Assembly (NCBI GenBank): GCA_013330915.1
Contig: DUHK01000008.1
Coordinates: 1-5,459, forward strand
Length of the DNA: 5,459 nucleotides
Source of the DNA: Methanosphaera sp.
GTDB taxonomy: Archaea; Methanobacteriota; Methanobacteria; Methanobacteriales; Methanobacteriaceae
Reading direction: 5' to 3'
Shown here: positions 1-5,046 of the stretch, in pieces
Position numbering within the stretch: the first letter of the stretch is position 1
Layout of the letters: each line of letters begins with the position of its first letter
Made by a program: the position numbers and the translations under genes
The notes under the pieces: generated by a model
What the model saw: only the letters and a program-made list of their open reading frames with translations
What the model was told of the DNA's origin: nothing
Databases searched by the model: none

Positions 1-186
1 ACAGAAGTAATATTAAAAGCTAGAGGCCGAGCTATTAGTAGAGCAGTAGATGTAGCTGAAATCGTAAGAAACCGCTTTATTTCTGATGTGGAAGTTCAAA
101 GTATTGACATAAGCACAGAAGAAATTGTTGGAAACGAAGGAACTTCCTCCAACGTATCAGCAATTGAAATAAGATTAAGCAAATAA
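1..186 (+). CDS. albA: DNA/RNA-binding protein Alba (3' part, N-terminus cut by window edge)
   Basis: The reading frame is open from the first base and gives 61 residues ending in TAA. It starts TEVILKARGRAISRAVDVAE, the family's hallmark stretch (strand 2 and the following helix, with the RGRAISRAVD basic segment). It continues through the NEGTSSNVSAIEIRL segment, which forms the C-terminal strands. Alba is a small dimeric chromatin protein of archaea, about 90 residues long, that binds double-stranded DNA and RNA without strong sequence preference. About 30 N-terminal residues, including the lysine known in Sulfolobus Alba to be acetylated, lie outside the window, as do the start and promoter. 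A T-rich stretch follows the stop, so this is the last gene of its transcript. The identification rests on the sequence itself, and I see nothing unusual in it. Confidence 0.95.
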   Translation, partial: TEVILKARGRAISRAVDVAEIVRNRFISDVEVQSIDISTEEIVGNEGTSSNVSAIEIRLSK

Positions 187-200
187 TCTTATTCAATACA

Positions 201-223
201 TTTACTTTTTTTGAAAACTTTTT
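201..223 (+). terminator. T-run terminator after alba
   Basis: Two T-runs (seven T at 206-212 and five T at 219-223) lie 20-37 bases after the alba stop, with no stem-loop in front. Archaeal RNA polymerase can terminate on U-tracts alone, so this is a plausible end for the rightward transcript. Confidence 0.5.
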
Positions 224-259
224 ATCACTACGTACTATTTTTAAGAATTAAATTTTTAT

Positions 260-268
260 AAAAAAAAA
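260..268 (-). terminator. T-run terminator of the exporter-propeller operon
   Basis: There are nine consecutive A on the plus strand, so a T9 tract on the minus strand, 16 bases after the stop codon of the propeller gene. The other features of the 97-bp gap are the T-runs that serve alba on the opposite strand. This would end the leftward three-gene transcript. Confidence 0.55.
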
Positions 269-283
269 GATTAGAAGAATTAT

Positions 284-1528
284 TTAATTATTTCTCCTTT
301 TATCAAGAACTAATTTTTTCAGGGCAACTATTATTGCCAGAATTACCACTGCAATTGCAACAAGGTAATATGTGTATTCACTTGTTGGTCCAACTTTCTG
401 ATCAGTGTTTAGGGAATAGATGTTAGCATCCTCTGATGCCATGAATAAAGAGCCACCGCTTGTTACTACTGAAGCAGAAACGCTGCCTGCAAAATTATCC
501 ACATAACCAGGATTATAATTCCAGACTTCATCTCCAGTAAACTTGTTTAACATCAACATTTTACCTGAAGAAGTTCCTAGAGCTATGTTATTTCCAAACA
601 GAGAAGGTGTGGAATTTATTGAGCTTCCGGTTTTAACCTCCCATTTCTTAAGACCATCCCTAATATCCAATGCCATAACACTTCCCTTTTGTGTTGCTGC
701 ATATAGTGTTGATTGTCTTTCATCAATAACAGGTGAGGAAGTTACTGAAGAACCTGCATTATATGTCCAGATTTCATCACCGTTTTCTTCATCCAATGCA
801 TATATATGATTATCCTCGGAACCTATGAAAATTGTGCCGTTGACTATTGCTGCAGATGATTTTACATCATCCCCCACATTATACTCCCATTTTAATGAAC
901 CGTTTTCTGTGGAAATGGCATATATTTTATCATCATCTGAGCCGAAAAATACTGTGCCATTATGTATTGAAGGGGATGATCTGATGTTGTCTTCGGTTTT
1001 GTATTCCCAGTCAAGTGAACCGTTGTCTCTGTTTACTGCATGTAATATTCCATCATCAGAACCGACATATACATTTTCAGAATCAATTGCCGGTGAAGAC
1101 TTGATACTGTCGCCGGTTTTATACTTCCAATTTTCATTTCCATTATCAGTATTTATAGAATACAGATATCCGTCATCACAACCTATATACAATGTATTTC
1201 CTGAAACTGAAGGACTTGAATAAAATGATTCCTCGGTAGTGAAGTTCCATATCTGACTTCCATCCTGTGGATCCAATGCATATAATGTTCCGGATTGTGT
1301 TGCAACAAAGAGCTTGTCACCACATAGTACAGGATTTGTAGTTATCGGACCGTCCAGTTTAACTGTCCATGTTTGTGTTGAAAAGGAAGTGTCCTGATTC
1401 ACATAACCTGTATGTTTATTATTGTTTTGGAACATTGGCCATTCGGCTGCTGAAAAGGTAGATAAACTCCCCATTAAGATTAATAGAACAATTACACAAG
1501 CAATTATTTTTTTAAAGTTTTTAATCAT
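284..1528 (-). CDS. Secreted, membrane-anchored PQQ-like beta-propeller repeat protein
   Basis: The product has 414 residues. The N-terminus (MIKNFKK then a hydrophobic stretch 8-24, SA/A at 26-28) is a Sec signal peptide. Mature sequence begins with the WPMFQNNNKHTG motif (30-41) typical of PQQ-like/quinoprotein propellers. Eight tandem repeats follow, each opening with W (54, 94, 134, 174, 214, 254, 296, 336), then an SSP-type strand, an (F/I/V)GS-D strand and (I/L)YA-x4-NG. Residues 385-407 are a transmembrane helix followed by a basic tail (KK, KRR), so the propeller should face outside and the tail the cytoplasm. Six N-x-S/T sequons (95, 169, 190, 209, 230, 305) fit a glycosylated surface protein. 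It is the third gene of an operon with an ABC-2 exporter, 14 bp after the permease. Binding of PQQ itself is doubtful, since related propellers such as BamB use the fold as a protein-binding scaffold. Its exact role is unknown. Confidence 0.92.
   Translation of the reverse strand: MIKNFKKIIACVIVLLILMGSLSTFSAAEWPMFQNNNKHTGYVNQDTSFSTQTWTVKLDGPITTNPVLCGDKLFVATQSGTLYALDPQDGSQIWNFTTEESFYSSPSVSGNTLYIGCDDGYLYSINTDNGNENWKYKTGDSIKSSPAIDSENVYVGSDDGILHAVNRDNGSLDWEYKTEDNIRSSPSIHNGTVFFGSDDDKIYAISTENGSLKWEYNVGDDVKSSAAIVNGTIFIGSEDNHIYALDEENGDEIWTYNAGSSVTSSPVIDERQSTLYAATQKGSVMALDIRDGLKKWEVKTGSSINSTPSLFGNNIALGTSSGKMLMLNKFTGDEVWNYNPGYVDNFAGSVSASVVTSGGSLFMASEDANIYSLNTDQKVGPTSEYTYYLVAIAVVILAIIVALKKLVLDKRRNN
401..1369 (-). 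repeat. Eight tandem ~120-bp repeats encoding propeller blades
   Basis: The tryptophan codons opening the repeats fall at 1369, 1249, 1129, 1009, 889, 769, 643 and 523 (minus strand), so the first five intervals are exactly 120 bp, the sixth is 126 bp and the seventh 120 bp. Hand alignment of the fourth repeat (890-1009) with the fifth (770-889) gives about 60% identical bases without gaps, so the duplications are still visible in the DNA but are not recent. Confidence 0.8.
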
Positions 1529-1537
1529 TATTTTTTT

Positions 1538-1544
1538 ACCCCCT
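1538..1544 (-). promoter_or_regulatory. Ribosome binding site of the propeller gene, overlapping the permease stop
   Basis: On the minus strand the sequence AGGGGGT lies 9 bases before the ATG at 1528. Its first two bases are the last two of the permease TAG stop (1543-1545). This supports the ATG at 1528 as the start and suggests that translation of the two genes is coupled. Confidence 0.65.
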
Positions 1545-2670
1545 AAATATCCCTATTAAATCTTACAACACCCACTACGAAAAACAGTAGTGTGAAAAGT
1601 AACAGTACCAATAAATCAAAAGCAATTGAACCCAATCCTGCACCCTGCAACATTACTGCTCTAAAAGCATCATTTGCATATGTTAATGGAAGTAAGTAAG
1701 ATATTTTCTGTAATAACCATGGCATCGTTTCTTTTGGGAAGAATACCCCGCATATAAACATCATAGGTATTGCTATAGGCATCACTATTTGGATATAATC
1801 TTCCTGAGTTTTTGATGTTGCTGATATCATCATTCCAAATCCTACAAAACATAAAACAGAGATTAGCATTACAAGTATTAATAGAGCAAAGCTACCATTT
1901 ATCACTGCATTAAATATTAGCATTGCAGATAGTATCAGAACAACTGCCCTAATCATCTCTTTTACAACTTGTGAAATAATTTTTCCGGAAAGTACTGATG
2001 AAATGCTTGTTGGAGTCATGAACAATCTGGCCAGTTCACCCCGTTCACGTTCTCCAGCTATGGAATTTCCCAAACCCAACATTGAAGACATGAACATTGT
2101 CATAGCCAGTACTCCAGGTAATAGGAAGTCAATGTACTCTATTTCACCGTATATTTTGTTAATTTGTAATTTTATTGCTTGTTTTACTGCAGTGACCCTG
2201 TCGGTATTCTGGTATGCTGATTCAACCTTACTCATCTCTATCTGTTCAGACAGTGACGCAAAAATTCTTTGAGTTGTAGGTACAACCATTTGTGTTGTCA
2301 TCTGATCAGATGAATCTATGTATAAAATTGCATTCCTCTTTCCTTCGCTTTCATAGTCTGCAGACAGTATTATCGCAGATTTCGCTTCCCCATTGTCCAC
2401 CATTTTTTTGGCTTCATCAGGATCGGAAAGTATGTCTTTTACTTCAAATGTCTTATCAACTTTTATTGCGTTTATTGTTTGATCCGTTATTTCACCGGAG
2501 GTTTGTTTTACGATGACTACAGGAGTGTTTTCTACTGTTCCTCCCATTCCCCATCCACACAATGCAATCATTAGAATTGGAAATAAAATTAATGATGCAA
2601 ATTGAACTTTATGTCTCCATAGCGTTAGAAGATCTTTTTTAATCATCCACCATATTTTTTTAGTTTCCAT
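1543..2670 (-). CDS. ABC-2 type exporter permease
   Basis: This 375-residue integral membrane protein has the layout of the ABC-2 family with an extracytoplasmic domain (ABC2_membrane_3 type). A cytoplasmic basic start leads into helix 1 (about 23-41). A large outside domain follows (about 43-180). Then come five helices at about 182-203, 234-256, 260-283, 293-312 and 349-368. The cytoplasmic segment after helix 2 carries the conserved ERERGELARLFMTP motif (207-220), which contacts the ATPase in this family. It should form the membrane path of an efflux pump driven by the ATPase encoded just upstream. The start overlaps the ATPase gene by 11 bp, which implies coupled translation, and AAGGAAGG at 2680-2687 could serve as its ribosome binding site. 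The substrate cannot be told from sequence; lipophilic drugs, lipids or peptides are all known for relatives. The length is normal and the frame intact. Confidence 0.94.
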   Translation of the reverse strand: METKKIWWMIKKDLLTLWRHKVQFASLILFPILMIALCGWGMGGTVENTPVVIVKQTSGEITDQTINAIKVDKTFEVKDILSDPDEAKKMVDNGEAKSAIILSADYESEGKRNAILYIDSSDQMTTQMVVPTTQRIFASLSEQIEMSKVESAYQNTDRVTAVKQAIKLQINKIYGEIEYIDFLLPGVLAMTMFMSSMLGLGNSIAGERERGELARLFMTPTSISSVLSGKIISQVVKEMIRAVVLILSAMLIFNAVINGSFALLILVMLISVLCFVGFGMMISATSKTQEDYIQIVMPIAIPMMFICGVFFPKETMPWLLQKISYLLPLTYANDAFRAVMLQGAGLGSIAFDLLVLLLFTLLFFVVGVVRFNRDI

Positions 2671-3733
2671 CCTTAATCGCCTTCCTTGATTTTGCGGTTA
2701 TTGCAACAAAAACATCCTCCAAAGTAGGATCATTTGTTTTTATAGATGCTATGTTTCCTCCATTTGCAAGTATGGTAGTTATAACATCATTAACAGATGT
2801 TTCCGAACGTTTTAAACTGATATTTAAACGGGCATTTCCCAGGTGTTTGACTTCATTAACAACTTTTAAATCTTCAAGAGCATTTATCATATCCTCATTG
2901 ATGTTCGAAAGCATTACAGTAACCTTTTCACTTTCATCGGTTAATGAGGACTTTAGTCCATTGATTCGTTCTTTGTTTTCTTCAAGACCTTCCTCTTCCA
3001 ATTTGAGAATACTTTCGCGTATAAGATTGTTGTTTTTTTCCATGTTTTGTAAGAGTTGATCCTTTAATCCTTGAGGTGTATCACTGGCCACAACTTTTCC
3101 TGTGTCGATGATGTTGATGTTGTCACATATTTTGTCGACTTCATACATGTCGTGGGAGCATAATATTATGGTTCTGCCTTCATCATTCAAATCAACCATT
3201 AAATCCCATAACACCCTTTTGGTTGTTGGGTCCAGTCCCACGGTAGGTTCATCCAGGAAAAGTATGTCTGGACTGTGCACAAGACTAGCAACTACCGAAG
3301 TTTTTTGTTGCATTCCCCCGGACAATTGTTTTACATATTTGTCCTGAGCATATTTTATGTCTACAAGTTCCAGCAAATCATCGATTTTCTTGTCCTTGAT
3401 TGTCGAATCCACATTATAAAAGTCCGCACATAATTCAACATTTTCCCTTACTGTTAAATCCTTGTACAAACTTACCAGTTGTGGAACCATACCTATCCTA
3501 TTTCTTACCTCATCAGGTTCTTTTGAAACATCAAATCCTGCTACTTTAGCTTCACCACTTGTTTTAGGTATCAGACATGTCAACATCTTTATAGTGGTGG
3601 TTTTACCAGCACCATTCGGCCCCAAAATTCCCCCAATACTTTTGTTTTCAACATATAAATTTAAATTATCCACTGCTTTAAAATTATTATCGTATATCTT
3701 AACTAAATTATTTGTTTCTATAGCGTATTTCAT
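2660..3733 (-). CDS. ABC-2 exporter ATP-binding protein (DrrA-like)
   Basis: The product has 357 residues. The nucleotide-binding domain is complete: Walker A GPNGAGKTT (38-46), Q-loop Q85, signature LSGGM (137-141), Walker B ILFLDE (157-162), D-loop GLD (166-168) and H-loop H194. A charged, probably helical stretch at about 229-268 (rich in E, K, N) separates it from a C-terminal domain of the DUF4162 kind (about 270-345, ending in the family-typical PTLEDVFVAIT). It would hydrolyse ATP on the cytoplasmic face to drive the permease encoded downstream. The frame is open to 3784, but ATG 3733 is chosen because GGGGGTGA lies 4 bases before it and the usual N-terminal strand (AIETNNLVKIY) begins right there; the 17 extra residues do not resemble the family. 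It is the first gene of the operon. At 357 residues it is longer than most DrrA-like ATPases (roughly 310-330), mainly because of the charged insert. Confidence 0.95.
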   Translation of the reverse strand: MKYAIETNNLVKIYDNNFKAVDNLNLYVENKSIGGILGPNGAGKTTTIKMLTCLIPKTSGEAKVAGFDVSKEPDEVRNRIGMVPQLVSLYKDLTVRENVELCADFYNVDSTIKDKKIDDLLELVDIKYAQDKYVKQLSGGMQQKTSVVASLVHSPDILFLDEPTVGLDPTTKRVLWDLMVDLNDEGRTIILCSHDMYEVDKICDNINIIDTGKVVASDTPQGLKDQLLQNMEKNNNLIRESILKLEEEGLEENKERINGLKSSLTDESEKVTVMLSNINEDMINALEDLKVVNEVKHLGNARLNISLKRSETSVNDVITTILANGGNIASIKTNDPTLEDVFVAITAKSRKAIKDGN

Positions 3734-3737
3734 TGAT

Positions 3738-3745
3738 TCACCCCC
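3738..3745 (-). promoter_or_regulatory. Strong ribosome binding site of the exporter ATPase gene
   Basis: GGGGGTGA on the minus strand sits 4 bases before ATG 3733. It matches the archaeal anti-Shine-Dalgarno complement GGAGGTGA with one A-to-G change that still pairs as G-U. It decides the start against the longer reading from 3784. Confidence 0.8.
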
Positions 3746-3776
3746 ATTTAAAACAAATTTCGTGTTCATTAACAAT

Positions 3777-3803
3777 TGATACAAAAAAGATAATAATGTA
3801 TCA
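3777..3803. repeat. Operator-like inverted repeat TGATACA-N13-TGTATCA
   Basis: Perfect 7-bp arms lie at 3777-3783 and 3797-3803, with 13 bases between them and arm centres 20 bp apart (about two helical turns). That spacing suits a dimeric repressor or activator. It lies 44-70 bases before the exporter ATPase start, just downstream of the candidate TATA box, where a bound repressor would block initiation. Chance occurrence in AT-rich DNA is possible. Confidence 0.4.
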
Positions 3804-3815
3804 TATTAGAAAATT

Positions 3816-3825
3816 CTTTTAAAAA
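3816..3825 (-). promoter_or_regulatory. Candidate TATA box of the exporter operon
   Basis: On the minus strand, TTTTTAAAAG lies 83-92 bases before the ATPase start. Archaeal initiation about 25 bases downstream would fall near 3792-3797, inside the inverted repeat. The surroundings are so AT-rich that other TATA-like sites exist, so this is tentative. Confidence 0.3.
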
Positions 3826-3886
3826 TGAATATTAGAGGCAATAATTATAGATATTATTTTCATTGCATATTAATTATTTTAAAAAC

Positions 3887-3945
3887 GTTGCCAAAATATG
3901 TGTGAAAAGATAAGAAACTATTAAATTCACATAAATATTGGCAGT
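3887..3945. repeat. Long imperfect inverted repeat (about 20-bp arms)
   Basis: The left core arm 3890-3906 is GCCAAAATATGTGTGAA and the right core arm 3926-3942 is TTCACATAAATATTGGC, separated by 19 bases. Fourteen of 17 positions are complementary; in a plus-strand RNA one of the three others is a G-U pair, leaving two A-A mismatches. Outward, T3889-A3943 pairs and two further G-U pairs are possible in plus-strand RNA (3888-3944, 3887-3945). The pattern of wobbles favours a plus-strand hairpin, but a protein-binding site or a remnant of a small mobile element would look similar. No T-run follows on the plus strand, so it does not look like a terminator. Confidence 0.6.
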
Positions 3946-4132
3946 CCACCATAATTCCAAAAAAATAATAAAGTATTGTAAATAAATATCTTAATTAGTT
4001 AATAAATTAATTAAAATAAAAATATCTGAGAGTAATTATACAATTCAAAAAAGGATAGTTTAGATACTTCCCAAATATTTTTAAAATTTCGATACAATAT
4101 CAACAATCATTAATAATTTTAGAGAGATTTAA

Positions 4133-4140
4133 TTTTATAT
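4133..4140 (+). promoter_or_regulatory. Candidate TATA box of the AAA+ ATPase gene
   Basis: TTTTATAT lies 61-68 bases before the ATG at 4201, inside a small palindrome (ATTTTA-TAT-TAAAAT, 4132-4146) and after a purine-rich AGAGAGA (4121-4127) that could help as a BRE. Initiation would fall near 4160-4165, leaving a leader of about 40 bases. This is plausible but not decisive in such AT-rich sequence. Confidence 0.35.
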
Positions 4141-4189
4141 TAAAATGTAAAACTCCAAAACAAATATTTACTTTAAATTTGATTAATTT

Positions 4190-4195
4190 AGGTGA
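4190..4195 (+). promoter_or_regulatory. Ribosome binding site of the AAA+ ATPase gene
   Basis: AGGTGA is 5 bases before ATG 4201. The in-frame GTG at 4192 lies inside this site, so it is unlikely to be the start. Confidence 0.75.
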
Positions 4196-4200
4196 ATTTA

Positions 4201-5043
4201 ATGAGAGAAATAGAAGAAATAAGAAAAAAATTAGAGGATCACAATTATATCTCTAATGACCAGATAGATACCACTTTATTTTTAGCATTCGCCTTGAAAA
4301 AGCCAATCTTGATTGAAGGCCCTCCGGGAACAGGAAAAACAGAACTTGCAAAAACAATAGCAGATAGTTTCGACAGAGATTTCTTCAGAATTCAATGTTA
4401 TGAAGGAATTACCTTCGAACAAGTTGTAGGAGAATGGAATTATCAGAAACAACTACTCTATCTTGAAATGGCACGGGAAAATAAGGAAGATTTAACAATT
4501 TTCTCCGATGAATTCTTTATTCAAAGACCATTACTGACAGCTTTCAGCAATGATAAACCATCAGTTTTATTAATAGATGAAATTGATAAAGCCGATGAAG
4601 AATTAGAAAGTTTTTTACTTCAGGCTCTGGGTGAAAAGGAAATTACTGTAAATGATTTAGACACATTTACGTTACAAAACGATTTAGTTGTTGTATTGAC
4701 TTCAAATGCTCAACGTTCCTTACTTGATGAAACCAAAGACAGATGTTTATACTTATACATAGATTACCCTGATTACGACCGTGAAGTAAACATTATCAAC
4801 AAGAGAGTTCCTTCAGCTGAAGAGAAACTAGTATCAGAAATTGTTGAAAAAACCCAGAAAATAAGAAAATTGGACTTGACCAAGAAACCTTCCATCAGAG
4901 CTACCGTTGACTGGGTTGAGTCATTAATAGCATTAGGTGAAATCGAACCTACCCGTGAAGCTTTGGAAAACACATTAAACGTTATTGCCAAAAACGAAGA
5001 TGACAAAGAACAAATAATAAATGAAGTTTTAAACAGACTTTAA
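4201..5043 (+). CDS. MoxR-family AAA+ ATPase, CoxD-like
   Basis: The product has 280 residues from ATG 4201, which has AGGTGA 5 bases upstream. Visible motifs are Walker A GPPGTGKT (40-47), Walker B LLIDEID (123-129), sensor 1 TSN (167-169), a likely arginine finger R181 in KDRCLYLYIDYPD, and a sensor-2 candidate R233 in KPSIRATVDW. The stretch RIQCYEG (63-69) followed by EWNYQKQLL (78-86) is characteristic of the CoxD-like branch of MoxR ATPases. These act as cytoplasmic chaperones, usually with a VWA-domain partner (CoxE-like), to insert cofactors or remodel protein complexes. CoxD itself takes part in maturing the Mo-Cu site of CO dehydrogenase in Oligotropha. No VWA gene and no CO dehydrogenase gene is in the window: upstream is the divergent intergenic region, downstream a convergent HAD gene. 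It therefore appears to be a single-gene transcript. The client is unknown. Confidence 0.92.
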   Translation: MREIEEIRKKLEDHNYISNDQIDTTLFLAFALKKPILIEGPPGTGKTELAKTIADSFDRDFFRIQCYEGITFEQVVGEWNYQKQLLYLEMARENKEDLTIFSDEFFIQRPLLTAFSNDKPSVLLIDEIDKADEELESFLLQALGEKEITVNDLDTFTLQNDLVVVLTSNAQRSLLDETKDRCLYLYIDYPDYDREVNIINKRVPSAEEKLVSEIVEKTQKIRKLDLTKKPSIRATVDWVESLIALGEIEPTREALENTLNVIAKNEDDKEQIINEVLNRL

Positions 5044-5046
5044 ACT

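Larger units (their letters stand above)
3734..4200. other. 467-bp divergent AT-rich intergenic region
   Basis: This region separates the leftward exporter operon from the rightward AAA+ gene. It is strongly AT-rich and contains no convincing gene; the longest open frame I noticed is a 30-codon minus-strand one at 3860-3952. It carries the two ribosome binding sites at its ends, candidate TATA boxes for each direction, a short operator-like inverted repeat near the exporter and a long imperfect inverted repeat near the middle. I found no tRNA, C/D-box pair or CRISPR-like repeat. The stretch 3946-4120 shows only low-complexity AT-rich sequence apart from a second GATACA at 4091-4096. Confidence 0.8.

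Noticed and set aside
543..809. 88-codon plus-strand open frame
   Set aside because: This is another antisense shadow of the propeller repeats without start signals.
825..1223. 132-codon plus-strand open frame
   Set aside because: It lies antisense to the propeller gene. It stays open because the repeats are regular, and its translation (repeated SSEP, LYSQ) mirrors the blades. It has no ribosome binding site and no family resemblance.
284..1528. Annotation of the propeller protein as a PQQ-dependent dehydrogenase
   Set aside because: It lacks the length (usually around 600 residues) and the cofactor-binding Glu/Asn/Asp arrangement of such enzymes, and methanogens are not known to make PQQ. 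The name reflects the repeat type only.
3462..3779. 105-codon plus-strand open frame over the start of the exporter ATPase
   Set aside because: It is antisense to the Walker A region of a clearly coding gene. The translation is low in charged residues and unlike any protein I know.
3860..3952. 30-codon minus-strand open frame starting MVDCQYLCEF
   Set aside because: It runs through the long inverted repeat and has only a weak GGA upstream. Its composition is Phe/Asn/Ile-rich, as expected from random AT-rich DNA, so I do not call it a gene.
3841..4190. Possible CRISPR, tRNA or C/D-box RNA in the intergenic region
   Set aside because: I saw no regularly spaced direct repeats, no cloverleaf with a TTC arm and no RTGATGA/CTGA box pair in the right arrangement. 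Short AT-rich direct repeats such as TTAATTA are expected by composition.
4773..5006. 77-codon minus-strand open frame within the AAA+ gene
   Set aside because: It is antisense to a well-supported coding region. The Ser/Phe-rich translation is typical of a shadow of Glu/Lys-rich coding sequence.
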